A program made the position numbers and the translations under genes. From Candidatus Moranbacteria bacterium UBA2282 (GTDB lineage Bacteria > Patescibacteriota > Minisyncoccia > Moranbacterales > UBA2206): a stretch of 64,000 nt of DNA. Where the stretch lies: the NCBI GenBank assembly GCA_002345745.1, contig DDWQ01000003.1, forward strand, positions 24,798 to 88,797. The letters run 5' to 3'. Below are positions 8,902 through 17,442 of this stretch, piece by piece; the stretch's first letter is position 1, and every line of letters begins with the position of its first letter. The notes below the pieces were generated by a model. The model saw nothing but the letters and a program-made list of their open reading frames with translations. It was not told the DNA's origin and searched no databases.

Positions 8902-8924
8902 CGCAATCGCTCCCCACCTGTCAA
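8895..8924 (-). promoter_or_regulatory. Promoter of the csoR-like/trxA/trxB operon
   Basis: On the minus strand: TTGACA (8924-8919), 18-base spacer, TATACT (8900-8895). The -10 hexamer is itself one arm of the operator dyad. Confidence 0.8.
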
Positions 8925-8962
8925 GGCAAATAAAAAAACAAAATTGATGTGTCTTTTTTAAC

Positions 8963-9418
8963 TTAAAAATTCTCACTATGTGCCCGTTCATAAAACCCGC
9001 GTAAAATTGTCCTTTCAATGATGTGTCCTTCCATCATTTTACGAATGGTTTTTTTATTTAATGCTGGATCAAGTGGTAACAAAATATCAAGCGCATATAA
9101 TTTAAAAAGATAGACATGCGTTCCAATAGGCGGACATGGTGCAATATATTCTGACTTTCCCATTTGCGAACAACCTATAATTATTCCATCTGGTACACTA
9201 TTTCTTTTAATAATTTGATTTTTAGGTTCAATATTCCACACCAGCCAGTGAATAAAACTACCACCAGGAGCATCCGGATCATCAACAATCAATACTAAGC
9301 TTTTGGTGCTTTCCGGCACTTCAGAAATTTCCAACTCTGGTCTATCCCCATCCCCATCACAAGTAAAAGCCATTGGAATAGCCTGTCTATTTTCAAAATC
9401 AGAGCTTTGTAGTTTCAT
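8963..9418 (-). CDS. YbhB/YbcL-type PEBP-family protein (Raf kinase inhibitor-like)
   Basis: 151 residues, typical for bacterial PEBP proteins. The conserved ligand-pocket segments are visible: LVLIVDDPDAPGGSFIHWLVWNI and the CPPIGTHVYLFKLYALD motif. There is no signal peptide. The biochemical role of bacterial members is not established; they bind anionic ligands such as phosphates or phospholipid heads. It is on the same strand as dnaN, whose stop lies 38 bases upstream, and is separated by a 128-base gap from the csoR-like gene downstream. Confidence 0.92.
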   Translation of the reverse strand: MKLQSSDFENRQAIPMAFTCDGDGDRPELEISEVPESTKSLVLIVDDPDAPGGSFIHWLVWNIEPKNQIIKRNSVPDGIIIGCSQMGKSEYIAPCPPIGTHVYLFKLYALDILLPLDPALNKKTIRKMMEGHIIERTILRGFYERAHSENF

Positions 9419-9455
9419 AAATTTTTATTTAATTTATTTCTCTATACAAATCTAC

Positions 9456-10610
9456 CTAGCTTTTAATCGGCATCACAATATAAGTATAATCTTCCACAAT
9501 TTCACCACTTTTCTCATTTATTTCCTTAATAGCTACCGGTGAAGATTCACTATTCATCAAAATAGCCACTTTTGAAGTGGTAATAGTATTTATTCCATCT
9601 AGTAGGTATTTTGAATTAAAAACTATTTCCTGAGATGCTCCTACAATATCCACAACGACTTCAGAAGAGTTTTCACCTGACTCTACACTCCTTGCCTCAA
9701 TGAGGGTTTTTTTATTGTCTGCGTCGATTTTAAGCACAATTTCATTAGTTTTACCATTTGCAAAAATACTTGATATTTTAATTGCACCTTGAATTATATT
9801 TTTTTCACCAACTATATTTGTTTTAAATTCTGTTGGCATAATGTGCTTATACTCGGGATATTTTCCGTTAATTAAGCGAGAAACTATCTGTACGCCATCT
9901 AATTCAAAAAATATTTGACCATCTTCAATTGCAATTTTCACTTCCTGATCAATATCCCCTGCTATTATTCTCGCTAATTCCACAAAAGTGTTTGCTGGAA
10001 TAATTAGCGTGTCTTTTTTGTTTATAAAAGCAACATATTCACTATTAATATTTTTATCCTCTAATTTTAATTTATCTTCTACTAGGCGAAAACTATCTGT
10101 TGAAGCAAATATAATTTCGTTTTCCTTTAAAATTAAATTTATTCCTGTTAATTCTTGACGAGTTTCATTAAAAGCTACACAAGTTATAACTTTCGCAATT
10201 ATATTTTTTAATTTTAAGCTTGATATAGTTAAAATAAATTCTGTGCTTTTTTTAGGTAATAATGGGAAATCATCTGCAGGTAACCCTTTTATTATAGCTT
10301 TAGCTAAACCACTTTGAATTTTAAGATTTTGATCAACTACCTCTAGACTAATATTCTCGCCTTGTGGAAGATTATTCGTAAAATTACTAATTAGTTTTGC
10401 TGGTATTGTTATTTTCCCTTCTCTTTCTATTTTAGCTCCGATTTGAACAGAAACACCTATCTCAAGATTAGTTGCTGAAAGTTTTAAACGACCTTTTTCT
10501 GTTTCAAATAAAATATTATTTAAAATAGGTAGGGTATTTTGTTTAGAAACCATTCTTTCAGAATTAAAGATAGCTTTTTTAAAATTTTCCTGAGTACAAA
10601 TTAATTTCAT
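9456..10610 (-). CDS. dnaN: DNA polymerase III beta sliding clamp
   Basis: 384 residues, close to the usual 365-380. The protein begins with the clamp N-terminus (MKLICTQENFKKAIF) and ends with the conserved YTYIVMPIKS tail (M-P-x-x), with LPIL near residue 27 and the FNETRQELTGINL connecting segment. The homodimeric ring tethers polymerase III to DNA. It lies downstream of dnaA on the same strand across a 274-base AT-rich gap with DnaA boxes, the standard dnaA-dnaN order. Confidence 0.98.
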   Translation of the reverse strand: MKLICTQENFKKAIFNSERMVSKQNTLPILNNILFETEKGRLKLSATNLEIGVSVQIGAKIEREGKITIPAKLISNFTNNLPQGENISLEVVDQNLKIQSGLAKAIIKGLPADDFPLLPKKSTEFILTISSLKLKNIIAKVITCVAFNETRQELTGINLILKENEIIFASTDSFRLVEDKLKLEDKNINSEYVAFINKKDTLIIPANTFVELARIIAGDIDQEVKIAIEDGQIFFELDGVQIVSRLINGKYPEYKHIMPTEFKTNIVGEKNIIQGAIKISSIFANGKTNEIVLKIDADNKKTLIEARSVESGENSSEVVVDIVGASQEIVFNSKYLLDGINTITTSKVAILMNSESSPVAIKEINEKSGEIVEDYTYIVMPIKS

Positions 10611-10884
10611 AGTAGTTTATGTAAATAGATTATTTAAATATATATTAAGTTATTGTTTATTATATAGTAATTAAAATTCTGTGGATATCTTCTTTTTTTG
10701 GCTGTATGTAAATAAATTATATGTGGATAATTATGTGTTTAATATATAATCTCAAGCTTGGTTTTAGGTGGAACAATGTATAAAATATTATTATTTGTTT
10801 TATAAAACACAGGTTATTGGAAAATAAATACAGGGTTGTTAGGTATGTTGTTCCTGTCTCAAATAACAACTTATACACAGATTA
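10611..10884. other. Candidate replication origin (dnaA-dnaN intergenic region)
   Basis: No gene in this 274-base, very AT-rich gap. DnaA-box matches to TTATNCACA: TTATACACA at 10871-10879 (+), TTATCCACA at 10722-10730 (-), and a one-mismatch ATATCCACA at 10680-10688 (-). The stretch 10611-10680 is almost entirely A/T and could be the unwinding element. Position next to dnaA, with replication and rpmH-rnpA genes around, is the classical oriC context. Boxes also lie on the other side of dnaA, so the origin may be bipartite. Confidence 0.6.
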
Positions 10885-12258
10885 TTAGATAATCGCATAC
10901 AAGCGTTCCTTGAGAGTATTTATTTCAGAAATTAATTTTTCATTATATTCTAATTCTTTAGATATTTTGTCATAAGCATGAATTGCGGTAGTATGATCGC
11001 GTCCGCCTAATTTCTCACCTATGCCGGGGTATGAATATTGTAGTTCGCTCCGCATAAGATACATTGCAATTTGTCTTGGTTTGGCAATTTCTTTTTTTCT
11101 ATTTTTTATTATTAAATCATTTGGCTCAATATCATAAAAGGAAGAAACAGTATCTATAATATGTTTATGGGTGATATTTTTCTTTTTTCCACTAGCAATA
11201 AGCTCGGAAAGTAGGGATTTTACGTAAGGCAAGTCTAATTCCTTATTACTAAGCTGTGCTGAAACAAAAACACGATTAAGTGCCCCTTCAAGCTCGCGGA
11301 TATTATGGGTAATGTTTTGAGCAATAAAGCTTAATGCCTCGATTGAAATAGAAATATTTTCATCAGACACTTTTTTATTTAAGATAGCCATTCTTGTTTC
11401 AAGATCAGCCTTAGAAACATCAGCAATCATACCTCCTTCAAATCTAGATCGCAAACGTTCCTCAAGTGTGGGAATAGCTTTAGGTGCGCGATCACTGCTA
11501 AGTACAATTTGTTTGTTTAATTGATAGAGATAATTAAATATATGAAAAAATTCTTCTTGCGTTTTTTCTTTGCCAGAGAGAAATTGTACATCATCAATAA
11601 TTAAAAGATCTATTTTTTGGTAATGTTCTTTAAATTCATTTATTTTTTGCGTGCGGATTGAGTCAATAAGTTCATTAGTAAAACGCTCAGAAGTAATATA
11701 TTTTACTTTCTTATAGGGATTATGTTTAAGAATTTCATTGCCAATAGATTGTAATAAATGAGTCTTTCCTAAACCAACACCACCATAAATAAAAAGCGGA
11801 TTATATATTCTTCCAAGACTTTGTGAGACTGCATAACAAGCAGCACGCGCCAATTCATTACTGCCACCAACAATAAAATTTTCAAAAGTATATTTTAGAT
11901 TAAGGTTATTCTCTTGGCTTATATCATGGTTTTTTTCGGAAAAAGAGATCGGTGAACTTATTTTTTTAGGAGGGCGTATCGCATCTATATTATTTTTCTT
12001 TATGTTGCTATGACTAGTTTCTATAGCACAAGAAACCTCCTTAATATCGCTTTGAATATTTTTTAATGCACGCAAAATATAGACATTATATTTATTTTCA
12101 AGCCATTCTTTAGCAAAGCCATTAGGAACGCTAATGATAACACAGCCATTAGCACTGGAAAGGATAGAAGTATTTTTAAACCATGTAATAAAATTAGCTT
12201 TCGAAATTGAAAGTTCTATTTCCCCTAAAGCGGCTTGCCAGAGCTCTTCGTTGGTCAT
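10885..12258 (-). CDS. dnaA: Chromosomal replication initiator DnaA
   Basis: 457 residues with all four DnaA domains: N-terminal domain I (MTNEELWQAALGEIE), a variable linker (about 90-120), AAA+ domain with Walker A GGVGLGKTHLLQ and Walker B LLIIDDVQFL, and C-terminal domain IV ending with the DnaA-box-binding signature GGRDHTTAIHAYDKI. It binds DnaA boxes as ATP-bound oligomers and opens the origin. A sigma-70-type promoter and an upstream DnaA box (12335) suggest autoregulation. dnaN follows on the same strand. Confidence 0.99.
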   Translation of the reverse strand: MTNEELWQAALGEIELSISKANFITWFKNTSILSSANGCVIISVPNGFAKEWLENKYNVYILRALKNIQSDIKEVSCAIETSHSNIKKNNIDAIRPPKKISSPISFSEKNHDISQENNLNLKYTFENFIVGGSNELARAACYAVSQSLGRIYNPLFIYGGVGLGKTHLLQSIGNEILKHNPYKKVKYITSERFTNELIDSIRTQKINEFKEHYQKIDLLIIDDVQFLSGKEKTQEEFFHIFNYLYQLNKQIVLSSDRAPKAIPTLEERLRSRFEGGMIADVSKADLETRMAILNKKVSDENISISIEALSFIAQNITHNIRELEGALNRVFVSAQLSNKELDLPYVKSLLSELIASGKKKNITHKHIIDTVSSFYDIEPNDLIIKNRKKEIAKPRQIAMYLMRSELQYSYPGIGEKLGGRDHTTAIHAYDKISKELEYNEKLISEINTLKERLYAII

Positions 12259-12298
12259 AAAAAGTGAAATTTAAAAATAAGACCCCTCTGTAGATTAG

Positions 12299-12327
12299 AT
12301 TATATCACGCCGAAAAACAGATGTCTA
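12299..12327 (-). promoter_or_regulatory. dnaA promoter
   Basis: On the minus strand: TAGACA (12327-12322), 17-base spacer, TATAAT (12304-12299), about 40 bases before the dnaA ATG. One mismatch to consensus in total. Confidence 0.75.
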
Positions 12328-12334
12328 AGTTAAA

Positions 12335-12343
12335 TGTGTATAA
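12335..12343 (-). promoter_or_regulatory. DnaA box upstream of the dnaA promoter
   Basis: Perfect TTATACACA on the minus strand, 8 bases upstream of the -35 hexamer of dnaA. It may serve autoregulation or a second part of the origin. The rest of the 274-base dnaA-rpmH gap (12259-12532) is AT-rich and holds the two divergent promoters. Confidence 0.6.
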
Positions 12344-12485
12344 AGGTGTTAATAAACTGTGTTTAATTTAAAGAATGAGTACTAATTAAGGTATATTACG
12401 AATTTATAAATAATGCAAGTCTTTATTTAAGGGAGCATTAAAATATCTTTGATGACAAGCCTTTCATTGACTTTAGTATAAATAA

Positions 12486-12513
12486 TTGATAAACTTTTTA
12501 ATAGAGACATAAT
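12486..12513 (+). promoter_or_regulatory. Possible promoter of rpmH-rnpA
   Basis: TTGATA, 16-base spacer, CATAAT, about 20 bases before the rpmH ATG. Only a moderate match to consensus. Confidence 0.4.
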
Positions 12514-12532
12514 TTATAAAGCACTTAATGTT

Positions 12533-12670
12533 ATGAGTCAAACATATCAACCATCAAGCAAGAGAAGAAACAATAGAAACGGATTTCGTAAAAGAAACGA
12601 AACAGCGACGGGACAAGCAATCCTAAAAAGACGCAGAACTAAAGGAAGAAAACGACTTACAACAGCTTAA
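12533..12670 (+). CDS. rpmH: Ribosomal protein L34
   Basis: A 45-residue, strongly basic protein. It starts MSQTYQPSSKRR and continues with R-K-R-N-E-T-A-T-G-Q-A-I-L-K-R-R-R-x-K-G-R-K-R-L, the L34 pattern (T-x-Q-P-S-x-x-x-R x GFR x R x x T x x G x x I L x x R R x K G R). ATG 12533 is used because the ATG five bases earlier runs straight into a stop. It is followed by rnpA, as in nearly all bacteria, which confirms the call. Confidence 0.96.
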   Translation: MSQTYQPSSKRRNNRNGFRKRNETATGQAILKRRRTKGRKRLTTA

Positions 12671-12689
12671 TTAATTTTAACTTTCAACA

Positions 12690-13043
12690 ATGCTTCCTTT
12701 TAAAAATAGGCTAGTAAAGCGGAAAGAACACGAACAAGTTCAAAAACTTGGTAATTTTACTTCTTCAAAAAATATAGCTATAAAGGCTATGAAGAATAAT
12801 TCACAGGAAACGCGGATTGGTGTTATTGTTGGTCTTAAATATTCCAAGAAAGCCGTTGAAAGAAATCAAGTAAAAAGAGCATTGCGTGATATTGTTCAAC
12901 CAGAATTGAAAAACATCGTAAGAGGCTATGATATTGTGATTATGGCGAGAAAAAAAGAAGAAGAGAAAACGCGAAGCATTAATTTTAAAAAAAATATTCT
13001 AGAAGCACTAGAAAAAGGCCAGTTATTGATAAATAAAAAATAA
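12690..13043 (+). CDS. rnpA: Ribonuclease P protein component
   Basis: 117 residues, normal size, rich in Lys/Arg. The RNR signature region is visible as KKAVERNQVKRALRDIV, and the N-terminus MLPFKNRLVKRKEHEQV matches the family. It assists the RNase P RNA in 5' maturation of tRNA. The RNA subunit gene rnpB was not found in the window. It lies 19 bases after rpmH and 13 bases before yidC. Confidence 0.97.
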   Translation: MLPFKNRLVKRKEHEQVQKLGNFTSSKNIAIKAMKNNSQETRIGVIVGLKYSKKAVERNQVKRALRDIVQPELKNIVRGYDIVIMARKKEEEKTRSINFKKNILEALEKGQLLINKK

Positions 13044-13056
13044 ATAAAATAAACTA

Positions 13057-13818
13057 ATGGGAACACTGTTTCATATTACTATCTACCAACCAATATATAA
13101 TTTGTTAGTTTTCGTTTACAATATTGTTCCTGATTTTGGCATAGCTATCATCATAATAACGATTTTTATAAAATTTTTATTAATACCCTTAAGTCGCAAG
13201 CAGATTGAATCCCAAAAGAAAATGCAGGAACTGCAGCCGAAAATCAAGGAATTGCAGGCTAAATATAAAAATGACAAAGAAAAACAAAGTCGTGCAATGG
13301 TGGAATTGTATAAAGAGAGTAAATCCAATCCATTTTCCGGTTGTTTGCCGATGATTATTCAATTAATTTTTTTAATTGCCATCTATCGCGTGTTATTTAA
13401 TATTTCCGAGGCTGGTTTAATAATTAACCCAATAGATTTATACAGCTTTATTCCAAATCCAGGTCAAATTAACAAGATGTTTCTAGGAATGGTGGATCTT
13501 TCATCTGCTTTGAATTTTTCCAGTCTAGCTCTAAGTAGTCTGCCACACATTATATTAGTGCTCTTAGCTGCTGGATCACAGTTTATTCAAACAAAAATGT
13601 TAATGGCGAAGCAAATAAATAATACAAACAAAAAAAATGAAGATGATTTTGCTCAAATAATGTCGAAACAAATGTTATTTTTAGGTCCAATTCTGACATT
13701 GTTTATCGGAATTAAATTTCCAGCCGGACTTGCTCTATATTGGCTTATTTCAACTGTATTTATGATTGTGCAACAAAAACAGATGGAAAAAGGGGAAACA
13801 TTGGAAATTACAAAATAA
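13057..13818 (+). CDS. yidC: Membrane protein insertase YidC/Oxa1
   Basis: 253 residues, the short Oxa1-like form without the large periplasmic domain of Gram-negative YidC. Five hydrophobic segments are visible; the conserved Arg lies in the first core segment (IKFLLIPLSRKQIESQKKMQELQPKIKELQAKY), and PLITQLIF-type sequence appears as LPMIIQLIFLIAIYRVL. It inserts membrane proteins, alone or with SecYEG. Its position in rpmH-rnpA-yidC-jag is conserved across bacteria. Confidence 0.97.
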   Translation: MGTLFHITIYQPIYNLLVFVYNIVPDFGIAIIIITIFIKFLLIPLSRKQIESQKKMQELQPKIKELQAKYKNDKEKQSRAMVELYKESKSNPFSGCLPMIIQLIFLIAIYRVLFNISEAGLIINPIDLYSFIPNPGQINKMFLGMVDLSSALNFSSLALSSLPHIILVLLAAGSQFIQTKMLMAKQINNTNKKNEDDFAQIMSKQMLFLGPILTLFIGIKFPAGLALYWLISTVFMIVQQKQMEKGETLEITK

Positions 13819-13843
13819 AGATTATCAACTAAGGTTTAAATAT

Positions 13844-14338
13844 ATGGAACAGAAACAAGAAGACCTAGAGGAAATAGTAAAAGAAACTGTAAGCGAGTTG
13901 TTGGAAAAGCTTGGTTTTAAATGTGAAATTGAGGTTACGAGAGAAATTGAAGAAGAATCTAATGAAGCGAGAGAAGTTGTTGTGTGTAACATTAAAACAG
14001 AAGAATCAAATTTTCTAATCGGACAATATGGTGTTAATCTTCAATCATTGCAACACATCGCTAGAATGTTAGTGCGTAAAAAAACTGAAGATAGAGCCAA
14101 TTTTATTTTAGATGTGAATTTTTATCGCAAAGAAAAAAATTCGTCCATAGTTTCCTTAGCTAAAAATATTGCACAGCAAGTAGTAACTGAAAAAAGAGCG
14201 ATTATTCTTCGCCCAATGTCACCGTATGAGCGTAGATTGGTGCATATGGAACTTTCAAAAAATACAGACGTTATTACTGAAAGTATTGGTGAAGGTGAAG
14301 ATCGTAAAGTTATAGTTAAGCCGGTAGAGGCAAATTAA
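13844..14338 (+). CDS. jag: Jag/KhpB RNA-binding protein (KH and R3H domains)
   Basis: 164 residues from ATG 13844. The frame is open 26 codons further upstream, but that part overlaps yidC and is not Jag-like. A short acidic N-terminus leads into a KH domain with the G-Q-Y-G loop in LIGQYGVNLQSLQHIA, then an R3H domain with PMSPYERRLVHMEL and ESIGEGEDRKVIVKP. KhpB proteins bind RNA and influence cell envelope synthesis. The Jag-N domain common in Firmicutes is absent. It is encoded directly after yidC. Confidence 0.95.
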   Translation: MEQKQEDLEEIVKETVSELLEKLGFKCEIEVTREIEEESNEAREVVVCNIKTEESNFLIGQYGVNLQSLQHIARMLVRKKTEDRANFILDVNFYRKEKNSSIVSLAKNIAQQVVTEKRAIILRPMSPYERRLVHMELSKNTDVITESIGEGEDRKVIVKPVEAN

Positions 14339-14351
14339 AAATTCCAAGCAT

Positions 14352-15776
14352 ATGGTTATTGCTAGAAAAATAGCCTATAATGTCGTTATAAGTAGTATTT
14401 CTAAAGTACTTTCGACAATCCTTGCCTTGGTTGCTATTGGTTTTATTACACGATATCTAGGCAAAGAAGGCTTTGGAAATTATGCCACTGTGTTGGCATT
14501 TTTGTCTTTTTTTGCAGCCATTTCTGATCTTGGATTATATTCTATTGTTACCCGAGAAATATCTCGCGCGGGAGCTGATGAAGAAAAGATACTCGGTAAT
14601 ATTTTTTCTATTCGATTGCTGGCAAGCTTAGCTATATTTTTATTTTCGCCGATTGTGATTTTCTTTTTTTCTTATCCAAAAGAAGTCAATGAAGGCATAA
14701 TTATTGTAGCAGCTTCTTTGCTTTTTTCTTCTGGCTACCAAATTTTAAACGGTGTTTTTCAAAAGAATTTAGCTATGGATCGGGTAGCCATTGCGGAATT
14801 GGTTGGAAAAATTATTCAAGTTGCTATTGTAATTTTAGTTATTAATGCTAAATTAAGCTTTGCTTGGATAATTTCAGCATTACTGTTTAATATGATAACA
14901 AGTTTTAGTATTGTATTCTTTTTGGCTAAAAAATATGTGCGTATTCATTTGCGTTTTGATTTTGATTATTGGAAGATTTTTTTGAAAGAATCAATGCCAA
15001 TGGGCATTGCCACGATTATAACTTTTACCTATTTCAAAATGGACACAATTCTTCTTTCTGTGATGAAAAGCAGTTCTGACGTTGGAATTTATAACGTGGC
15101 GTATAAAGTATTGGAAAATATTACCTTTTTCCCAGCTATGATTGCTGGCTTAGTTATGCCTATTATGGCACATACCATCTTTACCAACCGGAATCGTTTT
15201 GAAGATATTTCCAATAAAACATTCAAGGTTTTTATTGTGCTAGTTGTGCCACTAATTGTAGAAACTTTGTTTTTAGCAGATGATGTTATAAGATTAATTG
15301 GCGGGGCGGGTTTTGTTGAATCTGGTCAGGTTTTACGAATTTTAGTTTTTGCGCTAGCTTTCATTTTCTTTGGACAGTTTTTTAACACATTGTTAATTGT
15401 GGGAAATATGCAGAAGCGATTAATGTGGACGCTAAGCATTGCAGCTGTGACTAATATTGTATTAAATTTAATCTTCATTCCACAATTTTCTTATATAGCC
15501 GCGGCTTACACGTCATTAATTACAGAGTTTGCTGTAGTTTTACTTACTGCATATATGACTATAACAAAATTAAAATATACACCAAAAATAGAAAAATTAC
15601 CTATGATTATTTTGGCAGGTATTCTGATGGCTGTGTTTTTGTACATATTTAATGGGTTTAACTTTTTTATGCTAGTTGTCTTAAGCTCAGCTTTGTATTT
15701 CGCACTTCTTTGGATTTTTAATGCCATTGAAACTGCTGAAATAACAAGCTTAATTAGCAAGAAAGAAGAACAATAG
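14352..15776 (+). CDS. Polysaccharide flippase (Wzx/MOP superfamily)
   Basis: 474 residues with about 12-14 membrane segments. The N-terminus has a conserved flippase pattern (ITRYLGKEGFGNYATVLAFLSFFAAISDLGL, then TREISR). Members export lipid-linked oligosaccharides or polysaccharide units across the membrane. It is 13 bases after jag and begins a polysaccharide locus with two glycosyltransferases and two O-antigen ligase/polymerase-like proteins, which supports an export role for surface glycan. Confidence 0.9.
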   Translation: MVIARKIAYNVVISSISKVLSTILALVAIGFITRYLGKEGFGNYATVLAFLSFFAAISDLGLYSIVTREISRAGADEEKILGNIFSIRLLASLAIFLFSPIVIFFFSYPKEVNEGIIIVAASLLFSSGYQILNGVFQKNLAMDRVAIAELVGKIIQVAIVILVINAKLSFAWIISALLFNMITSFSIVFFLAKKYVRIHLRFDFDYWKIFLKESMPMGIATIITFTYFKMDTILLSVMKSSSDVGIYNVAYKVLENITFFPAMIAGLVMPIMAHTIFTNRNRFEDISNKTFKVFIVLVVPLIVETLFLADDVIRLIGGAGFVESGQVLRILVFALAFIFFGQFFNTLLIVGNMQKRLMWTLSIAAVTNIVLNLIFIPQFSYIAAAYTSLITEFAVVLLTAYMTITKLKYTPKIEKLPMIILAGILMAVFLYIFNGFNFFMLVVLSSALYFALLWIFNAIETAEITSLISKKEEQ

Positions 15777-15795
15777 TAATAATAATCTAAGTAAT

Positions 15796-16656
15796 ATGCA
15801 AATATTTCCAAAAGTTTTTATTATAATTTTGAATTATAATGGCAAAGCTGTTATTAAAAACTGCTTAAAAAGTGTTTTTAAGATGACTTATCCAAATTTT
15901 GAAGTTGTTTTGGTTGATAATAACTCGACTGATGGGTCTTTGGAGCTAGCTAAGGCTAATTTTTCTAAGATAAATTTCATAAAAAATGAAGAAAATCTTG
16001 GATTTGGTACTGGAAATAATATTGGAATTCGTTTTGCTTTGGAGCGAATGGCCGAATTTGTTTTAGTATTAAACAATGACACTGAAGTAGATAAGGATTT
16101 TTTAACCAAGCTTATTGAGGTGGCACAAATAGATGAAAAAATAGGACTTCTTAGTCCAGTCATTTTTAACGGACACACTAAACAAACTTGGTTCTCCGGT
16201 GGAAAGATTAATTGGCTAAAAATGCGAACAGAGCATATTAAATCTATTAAAACAGAAGATTATTATCCGTCTAGTTTCATAACTGGTTGCAGTATGTTGG
16301 TTCGTGCAACTGTTTTCAAAGAAATTGGCTTGTTTGATGAAGACTTTTTTCTCTATTGGGAGGATGCGGACTTCAGTCACAGAGCCAATAAAGCTGGCTT
16401 TAAGAATATGATTGTTACGGGTAGTTGGGTATATCACTTTGAACAAAGTGAAAAATACCAAGCTAACAAAGTTTATTGGCTGGTTGTTTCGGGACTTATA
16501 TTTTTTAAAAAAAATACTCCTTTTTGGTTACGACCTTGGATTAAGATATATATAATAGGCAGAAAAACAAAAAACTGGTGGGATAATAGATTTAGAAAAA
16601 ATGAAATTACAGGAATGGTAAAAAGGGCCTATATTGATTTTAAGCGTGCTTATTAA
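15796..16656 (+). CDS. Family 2 glycosyltransferase (rhamnosyltransferase-like)
   Basis: 286 residues of GT-A fold. Landmarks: IILNYNGK at the N-terminus, VDNNSTDGSLELA (nucleotide binding), LNNDTEVD (metal-binding DxD equivalent), GLFDEDFFLYWEDADFSHRANKAG (acceptor/base region). It probably transfers a sugar from a nucleotide donor at the cytoplasmic face. It abuts the next glycosyltransferase with no gap. Sugar specificity is unknown. Confidence 0.92.
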   Translation: MQIFPKVFIIILNYNGKAVIKNCLKSVFKMTYPNFEVVLVDNNSTDGSLELAKANFSKINFIKNEENLGFGTGNNIGIRFALERMAEFVLVLNNDTEVDKDFLTKLIEVAQIDEKIGLLSPVIFNGHTKQTWFSGGKINWLKMRTEHIKSIKTEDYYPSSFITGCSMLVRATVFKEIGLFDEDFFLYWEDADFSHRANKAGFKNMIVTGSWVYHFEQSEKYQANKVYWLVVSGLIFFKKNTPFWLRPWIKIYIIGRKTKNWWDNRFRKNEITGMVKRAYIDFKRAY

Positions 16657-17442
16657 ATGCAAAATTCTAACAAACTCTCGGTTATAATTGTAAATTATGC
16701 GAGCAAGCACTATCTTATTGCTTGCATTGCTTCTATTTACGATAAAATCGGTTGTGACAATCTGGAAATTATAGTAGTTAACAATGATTGTCGAGAAGAT
16801 TTGGGTTTTCTTAGCCAATATCAAAACTTAACTGTTGTTAATTTGGCAAATAATGTTGGCTTTGGAACGGCTAATAATATCGGAGTAAAAAAAGCAACTG
16901 GAAAATATATTCTATTTCTTAATCCAGACACAATTATTGACACTGCCAACATAAAAGCAGTGTTTGAAGAAATGGAACAAGATTGCCAACTTGGAATGGT
17001 AGGCGCTAAAGTATTAGATATAAATAAAAACATTCAAAAATGGAGCTTTGGACAGGAAGAGGTCAATTTAAGAAGCTTAATAATGGCAAATCTGCCTATT
17101 TTTAAAAATAAGCAACCAATATTTGACAACAAGAAAGAGCTCGCTTGGGTTAGTGGCGTAGCATTTATTATGTCAAAACAACTCTTTTTGCAAATAGACG
17201 GTTTTGATGAAAAAATCTTTTTGTATTATGAAGATGTTGATTTGTGCAAGCGAGTTAAAAAGCAAGGCAAAAAAATTAAGGTTTCTTCGGAAATAGTTAT
17301 AACGCATTTTGGTAGTGGAAGTCATAATGACAAAAATAAACAAAAAATGGACTATTTTTTGGCACAAGATTACTATTTTAAAAAACATTTTGGCTTGATT
17401 ATATATGTTATAGTTAAAATATTAAGGAAAATTTTTGCATAA
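16657..17442 (+). CDS. Family 2 glycosyltransferase
   Basis: 261 residues, same fold and motif order as the preceding enzyme: SVIIVNYASK, VVNNDCRED, FLNPDTIID (DxD-like), and GFDEKIFLYYEDVDLCKRVKKQGK. It starts at the base after the previous stop and its end overlaps the candidate TTG start of the next gene, showing tight coupling. It and its neighbour probably add successive sugars of one repeat unit. Confidence 0.92.
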   Translation: MQNSNKLSVIIVNYASKHYLIACIASIYDKIGCDNLEIIVVNNDCREDLGFLSQYQNLTVVNLANNVGFGTANNIGVKKATGKYILFLNPDTIIDTANIKAVFEEMEQDCQLGMVGAKVLDINKNIQKWSFGQEEVNLRSLIMANLPIFKNKQPIFDNKKELAWVSGVAFIMSKQLFLQIDGFDEKIFLYYEDVDLCKRVKKQGKKIKVSSEIVITHFGSGSHNDKNKQKMDYFLAQDYYFKKHFGLIIYVIVKILRKIFA

